A DNA stretch of 64,000 nucleotides, taken from Episyrphus balteatus. Its lineage: Eukaryota; Arthropoda; Insecta; Diptera; Syrphidae. Below are positions 1 through 12,304 of this stretch, in pieces. The stretch is taken from positions 20,028,501-20,092,500 of the forward strand of contig NC_079135.1 of NCBI RefSeq assembly GCF_945859705.1, given 5' to 3'. Made by a program: the position numbers and the translations under genes. Position 1 is the first letter of the stretch. Each line of letters starts with the position of its first letter. The notes under the pieces are model-generated. The model saw only the letters and a program-made list of their open reading frames with translations. It ran no database searches and was not told where the DNA came from.

Positions 1-894
1 AAAACAAAAAAGTTGTAATCAATTGATTATTCCTGTCGCTTTTTCGTTTCATCGTGTTTCAAATAACTACGATACTAAAGAAGTTTTCAATTAAAAAAAA
101 AGTACTATTTTACTGAGAAGAAAACAGGACACACTTTTCAAGTTTGGGGAAATTTCCTTACAATATCTCAATAATTCAATGTTTTGTCATTTAAATATTT
201 TTCTACAAAATTGTATTCATGACTACCAAAATGCAGCTGTGATCTGTGTGAAATGAATAAATTATTATCAAACGAACCTCAACTTTGGCTCTGTCTGTGC
301 CGTTGTCTGAACATTCAAATAATTTATTCCAAATATTCCAAAGATGACGCGACGTTTCTTTTGTTCAATTTTAATTTGGCCAAAAGACGCTTTTGGCAAC
401 ATCAGTATTCTTCAAATTAATGTTTCTTTGTTTGTATATTTTTTATTTGTCTTTGATATTTTGTACGTATACCTCATTCAACCAATGTCCTTTTCTGTTT
501 GATATTTCAAGAGGTTTCAAAAAGTCTCTAATATAACTGTGCGACATTCAAAGATATTATAGATGCAAATGTTAAAAAATGCAAATTAGATTTTTCATTT
601 TGTATGCCACAAGCCTTAAAAATAGAGACAGAGGTTGATTTTTTAATGCATTTTTGTCTATATTATTATTCTTTATTATTTTGAAAAATAACAAAAAAAA
701 AAAACTTTTGTTTTTATTTAAAAACGTATCATCAGAGAAGAAATCATTTCTGAGTATTCTATTACCCATTTTTGATGTCGTATTTTCTTATATAAAATTA
801 ATTTGAAATACTTCTCGGAATTTTTTGTTTGCTTCATTTTTCTAAAATCATTTTTCTAAGATCTTATTCATTCCTCCTAACAATTCTTTTTTTC
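1..894. other. AT-rich unique DNA, no gene seen
   Basis: This stretch is AT-rich with short poly-A and poly-T runs. I see no repeat, conserved motif or protein-like frame. The minus-strand frame at 572-769 is low-complexity (runs of Phe, Lys and Asn), as expected by chance here. Confidence 0.6.
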
Positions 895-2790
895 CTTAAA
901 TCTTCATAAAGCACCAGTTGTTTATCGAGTTGTTTTACCCCATGAAAACTTTTAATTCCTAAAATCTTGATAAAGCACGTGAACTGTATAAAATAATTTT
1001 TACTTATGTAACTTAGCTTGTTTAATTTATAAAGAATTTTCATTCATAAAATGTACTTGTATTGTATAAATTTTTGTTCACTTTATCAATTTCTTTTATT
1101 TTTTGAAGAAATTTCAAATGTTCTTCAAAATTTCATACAGTCCATGTACTGTTTGAAGTAAATTAACTTTGTTTGTTTGTTTAGTCATAACGTATTTGTA
1201 CTGTACGAAGTAATTGGAACTTCATACACTTTTACCATCATGAAGAATTTTTTTTTAACTGTACTCTATGATGCACTTTTCACCTTGATTGAGTGCTTTT
1301 ACTTTTATTCCTCAATTTTCATACCGTACATATACGGTGTGAAATATTTTTACTTTGTTCAGTCCTTTAGCTCCCTAAAGATATTTTATTAGTCAAATTT
1401 TCATAAAATAGATGTACTGTATGAAGTAATTTTGTACTTTGTTAAATGTATTCTTAAAATCTTCATTAACTATCTGTAATTTTTATCTCACTAAGTTCTC
1501 TATTCTCTTACTTTATTACGAACTTTTTTTTTTTTAAATCTGCATAAGGTATCTGTACTGTATGAAATGCTTTTCACTTAATTAAGTCCTCTTATGAATA
1601 TCTTTTATTTCTCAAACCTTCATTCAGTGCGTGTACTATGTTTAGTAGTTTTATGATATTTAATCCTTTCCTTTATCTTTATTCGTAAAATTTTCATAAA
1701 TTAGATGTTCTGTTTGAACTAATTTTAATTTCATTTATACCTTATACCTACATCATTAAGGATTTTTTTCATAATATCTTTATAAGACACGAGCATAAAG
1801 TACTTTTCACTTAATTAAATTTTCTTACTTTATGAAGGACTTTTATTCCTCCAATCTTCATAGAGTACATGCATAATATGAAGTAATTCTTACTTCAATA
1901 AGTGATTCTACTTTATGAAGAATTTTTATTCGTAAGATCTTCATAACCTTTTGTTACTGTACGAAGAAATTTTTATCTCAATAAGTCCTCTTATTTTATG
2001 AAGAACTCTTATTTCTTAAATCTTCATAATGCATCTGTACTGTATGAAGTTTTTTTGACTTCATTATTTCCTTGTATATTGTCAAATTCTTTTATTTCTG
2101 AAATCTTAGTAAAAGTCATGTACTATACGTAATACGTAGTACCTACTTTTCTGAATAGTTTGTATTTCTCAAATCTTTATAAAGTAAATATACTGTTATT
2201 TGTCTTCACAAAGTTCTCTTAATCTATGAAGAATTTTCAATCCTATATTTGTTATATGTATCTGTACTGTATAAAGTAGTTTTTAACTTTATTAAGTCCT
2301 TTTATATCATGAAGAATTTTTTTCAGATGAAATTTTCATGAGACACATGTACTTTATAAAGTACTTTTTTACTAAATTAAGTCCTTTAACTTTAGGGAGG
2401 ATTTTTATTCTTTAAATCTTCATAGAGTACATGTACTGTGTGAAGTTAAGTTCTGTTACTTTATGAAGAACTTTTGTTCCTAAAATCTTCTTAACATAAT
2501 GTACACTTTATTAAGAACTCTTATTTTTAAAATCTTTATAATCTAATATTATGAAGAACTTTTATTTATGAAACATTAATTAAGTACGTGTACTGAATGA
2601 AGTACTTTTCACTTAGTTCTTGAAGATAATTTATATCTTAAATTTTCATAAAGTTAATATACTTTTTCAAGTAATTTTTACTTTGGTAAATCCTTTTAAT
2701 TTATAAGAAATATTTTCTAAATAAAATCATCATAAAGTAAATGTACTCTATGAAGTTATTTTTTCTACATTAAGTCCTTGATATTTGCTT
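895..2790. repeat. Degenerate ~80 bp minisatellite
   Basis: About twenty diverged tandem units recur every 77-83 bases. Each unit reads roughly: AATCTTCATAAAGTACATG, then TACTGTATGAAGTAATTTT, then ACTTNATTAAGTCCTTTTAC, then TTTATGAAGAATTTTTATTC. Clear unit starts lie near 1537, 1615, 1692, 1854, 1936, 2018, 2101 and 2178. Each unit contains a small palindrome around TACATGTA and repeated GAAG/CTTC half-sites. Divergence is high, so the array is old. It is probably non-coding; the frame at 1177-1392 is only a reading of the repeat. Confidence 0.85.
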
Positions 2791-4559
2791 CGATGATGCA
2801 AAGTGCTGTTAAATAATTTATTGATTAGCTGAAGATGGTGTTTTACCTCTGTTTTCCTCTATATTTATCCTTTAATTTTACATATTGAATAGAAACTTGA
2901 CCATTAAAGTTATTTAAGCCACAACAACCATAACTACTTAAAAACTCACTACACCCACTACCTAATCCTCTTATTTATTTTTTCAACCGTTTTTTCATGT
3001 TTCTTTTTTTTTTGCTCCACAAATTCCTTCATCTACCTATCCAATCCACGCATTATTATTCAAATATTTATATTGTATCTATCTCGTCAAATTCATGAAC
3101 ATGAATTTTTCATCAAAATGTTCTTCCAATTTCAAGCATTCTCTCAATATTGTTCCTAGGGCGGTTCTACAAAAAAAAAAATTGGATGTATCCGTATAAA
3201 AACTACAAAATTGTATGAATCCTTTTTAAACTAAATATTATAAAAAAAAATCTCAGGAAGGTAAAATAAAATATCCTTAATCAGGGCCGGATTTTCTTAA
3301 ACACTTAAAAATTTTTTTCTAAAAAATTTAACAGTTGGTAAACCAGAAATTATACATAACTTAAATCAGGTCTTACAATTATAAATCGGATGAGTTTTAT
3401 GCTATTTTTTTTTATTTTCACAGTCGACGGCACTGGAAAGTAGCAAAAGTATATTTTCTTTTATTTTATGAATAAAGAAAATGTCGCTAAGTATGGTTAA
3501 CATTAATGGCACAAATATGCAGGTAGAAATAAGACCATAAACTTAGAAGAAAACTTTATTTTCTTTTTGTGCTTTATAATTCACACTCACTTAAAGCAAA
3601 ATTTTAAAAAAATATTTACAGTGTTCGCTTGAATGAGTGTATTTTACTCCTTCAAGCTCTACTTCACTATAATTCTCTTTCTCAAAAATTCTAGATGCAC
3701 TGTCAAAAAGGACACACACTCCACCCCTGACAACATGCAACAAAAGAATCACAAAAATGTAATTTCCTTCTCGACTTTTCTGCTGAATGGCACGAACTAT
3801 TCAACTAGAAAATAACGCTGCTACTCTTCATCTATTCAAATAATATTTTCCCAATGTTGAAGTAATATGAATATAAAATAAATATACAAAAAAAAAATCC
3901 GCAGAAATATTTGTAAATGCAAAGTTGAAATAGGACAAATTAATAACTAGTACAAAAAAAAATGAGACAACGAGAACAGAGCTATAGAAATAAAGTTTAA
4001 CCAGAATTATTTTTTTTTTTTTGTTATTTGTATTTTTCATCGCAATAAAGATAGCATTGTTTTTTTGTAATGCCCACATCCTGAAAGTGAAGTCCAATTT
4101 TGAGCAATTGTTTAAACGTTTTAATTTTGTTTCATTCTACCTAAATGAAAAAAAAAAAATAAAAAAAAAACAATTATTATAAAATTGAATACACATATTT
4201 TTTTGGAAATATGGAAATTCTAAGAATGGGATAGACTGTTGGGAAGAATTTCATGGAACCAAATAATAGTGTTTGTTTATTTTGTATTATGTTTTATGAA
4301 TGTTAATTGGGGCAAATGTTGGAATTTCTATTGGAATTTTTTGGCTTATAACTGGCTTACTAATGCCCCAGTACAGTTATGCGGTGATTGAGGAAAAATA
4401 TATATGCTCTCATAAAAGCTCTATTTCTCTTTATTTGATGATTTTTTTTGTAGGATAGATGGGAAGGATGTGGAGTAGTGTAAGAAAAAGACCAAATTAA
4501 TATAAAGAATAAAACTGCACTTTAATATAAACACAAAGTGAAACAATTTAAATTATTGA
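2791..4559. other. AT-rich DNA without a recognisable gene
   Basis: There are many homopolymer runs and no coding signal. Two isolated sequences resemble transposon ends: CTAGGGCGGTTCTACAAAA near 3159 and CAGGGCCGGATTTTC at 3282, the latter like a hAT terminus. No matching opposite end or target duplication was found for either. Confidence 0.5.
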
Positions 4560-5560
4560 CAAAGTGTTGCCAGGTGTCTTAAAAAAAAAATAAAATAAAA
4601 AAAAAAAAAAACAATGATAAACGTAAAAACCTTAATATTTATTTACAAGGCTTTGCTTTGGACACTATTCTAATGTTAGAAAATAATTAATAATAATCTT
4701 AAGAATGAAAATACATATGTAAAGGAATTGTATCATAAGAGCATTTTTAAATATTAAACCATAACAAATCAGTATGTGGGTGGAATAGGGTTGCCAGACT
4801 GCTGAATGAAAAACTAAAAAAAATTTTTAAAAATCTAACTCAGAATATATTGAAATTTTGTTTGATAGCTCTGATTTACATATTGAAAGCCACAAATTTT
4901 AAGAAATGTGGGTAAATTGATAACTGTCTCCAGTCATTAAATTAATTTAAATTAAAAAATAAATTATTATAAATTATCCTGATTAGTTAACAAACTAAAC
5001 TTTATTATCCTTGTATCTTTCATAAGGTGAAGACTTTAACAACCGTTGTTCAGTACAAAAGGGTTGCCATAAATCGTTGAAAATTTAAAATTAACGAGGA
5101 AAATAATAGAAAACATTCATCATTATTAACAAATTCTAGGGAACAAAGTGACAGAAATGTAGTTTAAGCTATTGGGGTGCCAGAATCATCGAATCTAATG
5201 TATGATATCAAATTTAAAATATAACTTACATAATAGATATGAAACTTAAAATATAATTATTTATTTAGCAAATATACAAAAATGTGGGTACGAAAGGGTT
5301 GCCAGAAGTCATCAGAGTTCTAAAACTATACTTCAAGAACTAAAATTCAAGAAAAGTACGAAGGTTAAAAAATGACATCCATATAGTTCATACTAGTTTT
5401 ATGAATATACAAAAGCTAAGGCCAAGCGAAGTGGTTGCCAGAAGTCACACTTTAAACATTGGAATTTTGTTGTCTTAAGTTATAAAGCGTTGGAGCGTGT
5501 TTAGCATAATAGGGTTTCCAATAACCGTTTAACCTTGAAATTCTTTAGTTTTATAAAAAT
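4560..5560 (+). repeat. Decayed repeats built on GGGTTGCCAGAAGTCATC
   Basis: The phrase GGGTTGCCAGAAGTCATC, or a close variant, recurs near 4566, 4790, 5060, 5176, 5288, 5430 and 5512, each time followed by an AT-rich tail. Spacing is irregular (81-270 bases). This looks like an old tandem array that has acquired many indels. No coding potential is visible. Confidence 0.6.
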
Positions 5561-6925
5561 AAATAAAACTGCAATTATTTGATGTCAAAAATTGGAACTC
5601 TTATTATTCCTTTGAAAGAAAATAAATCGACAGAAGAATAGTAGAATCTTTTGAGAGCCAAAACACCGTCGCACTACAGCCGCATCATGATCAAAGATTC
5701 CTATTCCGCCACACAACCACCGAATCACAGCCGCACCATGTTCAAAAATTAAAATTCTGACACGCTACCGGTGAAGTTTTCCATATAAATGAAAGCGTGC
5801 GGCTGTGCTTCGTTGGAGTTATGGTTAAATTTTCCGTGAAATTACCACTCATGTCAGGATATTGGGACCTCGGCGAATTTTTGAAATTTTCGGTAAATTG
5901 GTGTCAAATACTTTGCGAGTTCATTCTCACTTTTTCCAACATTCGGTATAAGAACAACCTTAATATTTTTGAGGAAACCACAAGCTGTTTCAAATTTTAT
6001 CCCACTTCTGAAAAAAAATGTAATATTTCTTCTAGTTTAAATTTTGCTACACCGCAACAGGCCGTTGTTTTTTTTTTTCGCCAGGAAATCGTCATCATTA
6101 TTTTAACAACCTTTATTTTTACTTTGTTGTTGGAAGTTAACAAATCATTATTATTTTTAGCAATAGATATAAAAAAAAAACATGGTTATAAATCAAGAGA
6201 TATTTGAAAATATTTTTAAATCAAAAATATTCATAGAATTCTGATAAAACAAAAAAATACACTTCTGTTCAATATAGATAACTAGCAATATTACTTTATA
6301 TTTTCGATATTTATATTCCACACGTGCGCTTATATATGCAATAATAAAACAACTTTGTAATCAATAATACACAGTCAAGTCAGTGTTGATGGATTTATTC
6401 ATCAATAATTGTATTTTTATTAAAATATATACATATTTTTTCTTTCGAGTAAAAAAAAAAAAGATTAACAGAAAAATGTATGACATTTTTATGAAAACAA
6501 TAATAAAATAAATTTCAATTTCCATAACACTGCATTTCAATAAATATATGCAGGTATATATGGTCAATAAGGATAAATAAACAGTTATTTTATGCCACCC
6601 ATGCAGCATTAAATATTCCATCTGTCTGTGTTATGTATGATTATAAATAATATTTTCAAAAATTTAAATTTAAAAAAAACCTATACAGGAACAATATTCA
6701 AAAATCAGTTTCTAGGTAGTTTTGTTTACACTCTGGATCATTCATTTAAATAGACATTAATTTATTTTATATTGATTTGAAATTTGTTAATTTAAAAAGT
6801 TTTCAACTTAAAAACTTCATATGATGGTCAATTTAAAAGTTAAATGTGACCTCAAGTAGGTATAGATAAGCTTTCTTAAGTGGGACTGCACGAATGTGGA
6901 ACACTTTTAATTTTCAATATTCACC
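5561..6925. other. Unique AT-rich DNA with a chance ORF
   Basis: A short GC-richer patch at 5650-5810 contains two similar segments (CGCATCATGATCAAAGATTC near 5682 and CGCACCATGTTCAAAAATTA near 5732), a local duplication. The plus-strand frame at 5797-6207 (136 codons) shows no domain and runs into low-complexity Phe/Leu/Ile stretches, so I do not call it a gene. Confidence 0.5.
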
Positions 6926-8110
6926 GATTTTGTAGGTCCTTAAATTTCCTTTGGAACCTTGAAAAGCGTTTTTAAAAATATTTCATACAGCTTCTTATAT
7001 TCAATTTTAAAGTTGCAAATAATTCAATTAATTTGAAATTTTGGAATTTTTTTCTGTTGGATTTTTATAACTCTTAGGTTGATCTTGTAGGTGCTTAAAT
7101 TTCCTTTGAAACCTTGAAAAACGTTTTTAAAAATATATTATACAACATGTCATATTCAATTTTAAAGTTGCAAATAATTCAAATAATTTAAAATTTTGGA
7201 ATTTTTTTCTGGTGGACTTTTATATCTCTTAGATTGATTTTGTAGGTCCTTAAATTTCCTTTGGAACCTTGTAAAGCGTTTTTAAAAATATATCATACAA
7301 CTTGTCGTATTCAATTTTAAATTTGCAAATAATTTAAATAATTTGAAATTTTGGAATTTTTTTCTGGTGGATTTGTATAACTTTTAACTCGATTTTGTAG
7401 ATCCTTAAATTTCCTTTGGAACCTTGAAAAGCGTTTTTAAAAATATATCATACAACTTGTCGTATTCAATTTTAAATTTGCAAATAATTCAAATAATTTG
7501 AAATTTTGGAATTTTTTTCTGGTGGATTTTTATAACTTTTAGGTTGATTTTGTAGGTCCTTAAATTTCCTTTGAAACCTTGAAAAACGTTTTTAAAAATA
7601 TATTATACAACATGTCATATTCAATTTTAAAGTTGCAAATAATTCAAATAATTTAAAATTTTGGAATTTTTTTCTGGTGGACTTTTATATCTCTTAGATT
7701 GATTTTGTAGGTCCTTAAATTTCCTTTGGAACCTTGTAAAGCGTTTTTAAAAATATATCATACAACTTGTCGTATTCAATTTTAAAGTTGCAAATAATTT
7801 CATTAATTTGAAATTTTGGAATTTTTTTCTGGTGAATTTTTACAAATTTTAAGTCGGATTTTTAGGTTCTTAAATTTCCTTTGGAACTTTGAAAAGCGTT
7901 TTTAAAAATACATCATACAACTTGTCGTATTCAATTTTAAATTTGCAAATAATTCAAATAATTTGAAATTTTGGAATTTTTTTCTGTGGATTTTTATAGC
8001 TTTTAGGTCGGTTTTGTAGGTCCTTAAATTTCCTTTGAAACCTTGAAAAGCATTTTCAAAAATATATCATACAGCTTGTTATATTCAATTTTAAAGTTGC
8101 AAATAATTTA
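6926..8110 (+). repeat. 155 bp satellite array, about 7.7 copies, with 465 bp higher-order period
   Basis: Units begin with GATTTTGTAGGTCCTTAAAT at 6926, 7081, 7236, 7391, 7546, 7701, ~7857 and ~8010, an almost constant 155 base step. Each contains CCTTTGGAACCTTGAAAAGC, CATACAACTTGTCGTATTC and GGAATTTTTTTCTGGTGGA. Variants recur every third unit. Units 2 and 5 share AAAACG, TATTATACAACATGTCATATTC and AATTTAAAATTTTGG. Units 3 and 6 share CCTTGTAAAGCG. Units 4 and 7 share AATTTGCAAATAATTCAAAT. The array therefore expanded in blocks of three. The last unit stops at TTGCAAATAATTTA near 8110. Confidence 0.93.
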
Positions 8111-8220
8111 CCGGATTTCCCTGTTCCATTGATCTAGGTTGTATTTTTTTTAGTTTGTATTTTATGTTGAATAGTCAATTGCTGTTAAAACACTATTAAA
8201 TATTCTCTTTTGTTATTACA

Positions 8221-8319
8221 GAATGGAAATTGTCTGATGACAAAGGACACACAATCAACTGCAACTCTTTTCTCGCTTTGCCCTCTTCCATCCGGTCCAG
8301 GAGGAGTTTTTGTATCCTA
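8221..8319 (+). other. Possible internal or terminal exon, low confidence
   Basis: A pyrimidine-rich tract and perfect acceptor (TTCTCTTTTGTTATTACAG) end at 8220, where composition shifts to GC-richer, codon-like sequence. Two frames are open. Frame 1 runs to a TAG at about 8317. Frame 3 reads through to a TAG|GTAGAT donor-like site after 8319. No family was recognised and no partner exon was identified, so this could be chance. Confidence 0.2.
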
Positions 8320-8334
8320 GGTAGATAGGTTGAG

Positions 8335-8667
8335 CTATTTTGTTCTGTCATCGAATGAACAATGGGTCTTCATATACCTACTTACTATATACACTTTGTT
8401 GTGCGCCCATGTGACCTGCCTTATTGTGATTCTGTCAACCTTCGATGCGAGCTGATGCTTCACAGCATCAATCATTGAATTCTCCATGACGAATGGGGTT
8501 TCTCGTTCGTTCATAAATAAAATCACAACATTGTTCGATGACTTCGTGTTGGTATACAAAATGGAGACCCAGGACTCTTTCTGGATGTCCGAATGGAGTT
8601 CGATGTGCGGTATAGTGATGTGATGATGATGATGTGCTCCAAAGGAACTCTGTCTTTTTAATTGCAT
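8335..8667 (-). CDS. Unrecognised 110-codon ORF with a His run, doubtful
   Basis: This frame lies in a patch of more balanced base composition than its surroundings. It has a mixed, protein-like residue distribution, including five consecutive His near residue 12 encoded by a CAT-rich tract, and no long homopolymers. I recognise no domain, signal peptide or membrane segment. No promoter or splice site clearly belongs to it, and it overlaps no repeat that I can see. It could be a small gene, an exon of a larger minus-strand gene, or a chance frame. Confidence 0.15.
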   Translation of the reverse strand: MQLKRQSSFGAHHHHHITIPHIELHSDIQKESWVSILYTNTKSSNNVVILFMNERETPFVMENSMIDAVKHQLASKVDRITIRQVTWAHNKVYIVSRYMKTHCSFDDRTK

Positions 8668-10198
8668 TATAGGAATGTGTCCCAGGAATTCGCTATGAAG
8701 CTGCGTTGTGAATGAATAATGTGGTTCTTTCTCTGTTTGGGCTTTTAACCATTTTTGACAAGAAAAAAATGTATCCTTTCCAGCCTCTATTCGAATGGTA
8801 GATGTGTTTACTTTGTACAGATGGAGTTAGACGGAAAGAAATCGTTTTGAAGTAAGGAAAACACATATCACCCTTTAGGCTGGAAATTCACAATTTTTGG
8901 TTGTTTGTCTGAAAAGTCAGCTGAAAATTTATACCCGAAAGACGACAGACAACGTTTGATAGACATATTTATGGATCTCACTCGCTCGGGGAAGAGCAAT
9001 CATCATAAAAATCGAGACTTGACGACCTACATCAAGAGTTGCGGGAATAACAGTAACTAATGGTTATGCGAACCATATCCGTTGACTTATGGGAGAGTGA
9101 CTGAGTTTTTTTTTGTTTGTTGCTGAAAATCCAATGTTATAATGCGGACAGACATATTGGATCTGAAATCGTAACTTTATCACTAAAGCCTTTATGGATT
9201 TTGGAGGCTTTATATGAATGTGCATTTTTATGACTTTATTTTTCTCGGTTCAATTGTTTTGTCTCGCGACCATTATAACACTTTTGCCTTGACACACAAA
9301 TAAAAGAAAAAAACTTTTATGTTTCGAAATAAAATAAGTTAAAGTCTTAAATTTGTCAGAAGTTTATTTTTGTACGGAGTTTATTGATTAGTTTTACTGG
9401 AAAATAAAAATTTATTTGGTTATTGTTTGTATATTTAGGAAGAATAACCTTGAGAGAGGTGTAATTTCTCTTTTCAAATCTAATATAAGGCATATTTATA
9501 CATGGATTTAAAAAATATATATAAAACTTCATCCACAAGAGAAAGGTTGTTACAGGATTAAAAATGGATTTTCAGAATATGTGTTAATCTTTACACATTT
9601 GCATTGCTTTAAAAAATTACTATAATTTTTATAGAATTCTAAATGTGTGCTTTTCTGTTTTAGGACGGATACATCAAATATAACATTTTCGAGGTATTGC
9701 AATTTTCTCGAAAATGATTTTGATTTTTTAACTTAATTTGGTACTTGTTATATTCAAGGCAATTAATTACAACAGAAAATGCTTTTTAGTTTTTCTTAAT
9801 AAAACTCAATAGCGAAAAATCGAACATATTGTTTTTTTTTTTTTCTGCTTGTTTCTCTAATGAGTATGTTGTCAGTTGCTTTTTATAAAACAAAAATTTA
9901 AACATTGGCCCTTAGTTATAGACACGAATTTTGCTAAACTCAATTTTAACAAAAAAATAAATCGTTATAAAATATAGGTACATCTAACTTCTAAACTTAG
10001 AAAAGGCTTTGAGGCAGTTTACCTATAACTAATTTGATTTTAAAATCATAGCACTTGTTTAATTTGGAGATATTTGTTTTATTTTTTGTTTAAATTGACC
10101 ATTTGCTAAATTTGGGTCTATTACTACGGTCCAATGATTTTTGTGTAGATTTAAATTTAAAATAATATTTTTAATTTACTTAAAGCCTGAAAATGAGA
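8668..10198. other. Unique region; first ~600 bp less AT-rich
   Basis: From 8668 to about 9260 the DNA is noticeably less AT-rich and free of repeats, as expected of conserved non-coding or regulatory sequence, although conservation cannot be tested here. From 9300 onward it returns to ordinary AT-rich DNA with no feature. Confidence 0.4.
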
Positions 10199-11708
10199 TA
10201 ATACAGTCAAATAAGGAGAAAAAAGGGGTAAATCTCGGAATGAATGTTAGTAGAAATTTTTTTTGCTCAATATCTTCCTTTTGCCATTCTATAACATATC
10301 TCAAAAGTCTAGAAAAATCTCATGTCCGCTTGTCGCGATTTCAAGGTCAAATCGCGAAATGGAGATTTTCAAAATTAGCAAAAATAGGCTATGGTATTAT
10401 ATACACATATGATACATGATTTCAAGATATTTTTTAATGCTGATTCCAAAAAATCTAAAATCAAGACAATCTGACGTCTCTGGAAAAAGTTATACCTGTT
10501 TTTCATCTGTCAACTCATATTATTATAACAGTTGCAAACTTACTGCCGAAAAACCCTTAAAAGTTATGGTAGATGAACCAAATTTTGCATGAAGATTTTA
10601 GAATCCATCATTATTAAAAATCAAAACAATCCATTAAAAAAATATATATAGGTACCTACGAAATAATGGTATTTTTTGATGGAGGGGCAAATTTTAGGAT
10701 ATGCACTAAAGAAGATTCTTGTTCATCTTAGGAATAAGTGCTAATAGGCTAATTTTTTCATTTTAATCTTTGTTTGGATATTCTTTAACTACCCTCAAAA
10801 ATCTAAAAAAATCTCATGTCCGCAAGTTCTAATTTTCTTGGTTTGAAGATAAGGTGCAGATTTAAAAAAATTGAAAAACTACACTTCAGATATTTGTGTC
10901 AGATCAACATGAATAAGGTGCTTTACTTTTCAGGGATGGTCAGGTTGACTTGTTTGTGAGTTTTGTTGGAATAAGTGTTAAAAAATACCTTTAACTCATG
11001 TCGCTTATGTTGGTATACATATAAAAATTTAAACTTTTCTTATTAATTTTTTAAAATCTGCACCTTATCTTCAAACCAAGAAAATTAGGACTTGCTGACA
11101 TGAGATTTTTTTAGATTTTTGAGGGTAGTTAAAGAATATCCAAACAAAGATTAAAATGAAAAAATTAGCCTATTAGCACTTATTCCTAAGATGAACAAGA
11201 ATCTTCTTTAGTGCATATCCTAAAATTTGCCCCTCCATCAAAAAATACCATTATTTCGTAGGTACCTATATATATTTTTTTAATGGATTGTTTTGATTTT
11301 TAATAATGATGGATTCTAAAATCTTCATGCAAAATTTGGTTCATCTACCATAACTTTTAAGGGTTTTTCGGCAGTAAGTTTGCAACTGTTATAATAATAT
11401 GAGTTGACAGATGAAAAACAGGTATAACTTTTTCCAGAGACGTCAGATTGTCTTGATTTTAGATTTTTTGGAATCAGCATTAAAAAATATCTTGAAATCA
11501 TGTATCATATGTGTATATAATACCATAGCCTATTTTTGCTAATTTTGAAAATCTCCATTTCGCGATTTGACCTTGAAATCGCGACAAGCGGACATGAGAT
11601 TTTTCTAGACTTTTGAGATATGTTATAGAATGGCAAAAGGAAGATATTGAGCAAAAAAAATTTCTACTAACATTCACTCCGAGGTTTAACCCTTATTTGA
11701 CTGGATTA
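10199..11708. repeat. Long, nearly perfect inverted repeat (~670 bp arms, ~170 bp spacer); candidate hairpin-RNA locus
   Basis: The left arm (10199-10871) is the reverse complement of the right arm (about 11043-11708). I noticed only two substitutions close to the loop (GTCCGCAAGTT against GTCAGCAAGTC) and a small indel with a few changes at the outer end (10215-10240). Each arm holds two related modules, each containing AAAATCTCATGTCCGC (10316 and 10811). The spacer has a further diverged module: GTGTTAAAAAATACCTTTAA near 10976 matches CATTAAAAAATATCTTGAAA of the right arm near 11480. Transcription through both arms would give a double-stranded stem of more than 650 bp. The shape fits insect hpRNA loci that feed Dicer-2 endo-siRNAs, or a foldback transposon. 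No target duplication was found. Confidence 0.9.
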
Positions 11709-12304
11709 AGAGGAATTTTCGAAAACGTTTGCTTAAAAAATACACACAAAAATTTATATGAGAATAAGAAAATGTTCTTTATCTATTTTATTTATTACAT
11801 TTTATTATATTTTCGTCTATAGTCAGTGGTGAAGACTTTAAATTATGAAATGTCTGCAAAAAATCGTTTCGAGAATAATTTCCCAAATGTGCTTGCGGTC
11901 CCAAACGTTTAAAAACTACAGGTTGCATCGATTTCATAGATTAGGTTAGTTGGTACTTCTACCTTCTGACATTATTTGAAAATTAAAAAAAGAAATGAGC
12001 ATGGCAAATTAAATAGTTTAATTTATTAATCAATTGTAGATGCCTAATATTAATTGTTGAAGTTCTTCTATTACAAGAAAAAAATATAACGTATACGCCA
12101 CATTGACCCATCTTTGCATAAAGAAGTATGATTCAAATTTCCGTGTTGTTTTTTTTTTTTTTTTATTACAGTACCAGTCAACAGAATTAATTCACCTTGT
12201 AAGCGGCAAAGAAGAGCATTACATAAAATCCAAGAGAAAACTACGTTAAAACCTAAAATTAAAGAATAATATAGGTAACTGTCTTTTTGGGACCAATTAC
12301 AAAT
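11709..12304. other. AT-rich DNA, no gene recognised
   Basis: Ordinary AT-rich sequence follows the inverted repeat. Its only notable item is a strong pyrimidine tract with acceptor and nearby donor at 12150-12204, listed separately. Confidence 0.5.
12172..12198 (+). other. Possible 27 nt micro-exon
   Basis: A 16-base T run followed by ATTACAG ends at 12171. Twenty-seven bases later comes GTAAGC, a good donor. The enclosed segment is a multiple of three and open in one frame (nine codons starting TAC CAG TCA). A strong tract, acceptor and donor this close together is the arrangement expected of a micro-exon in a long intron, but T-runs are very common in this window. Confidence 0.12.

Noticed and set aside
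3282..3300. CAGGGCCGGATTTTC resembling a hAT end
   Set aside because: No matching complementary end and no 8 bp duplication could be located.
5797..6207. 136-codon plus-strand ORF
   Set aside because: Low-complexity Phe/Ile-rich second half, no start context, no similarity to any family I know.
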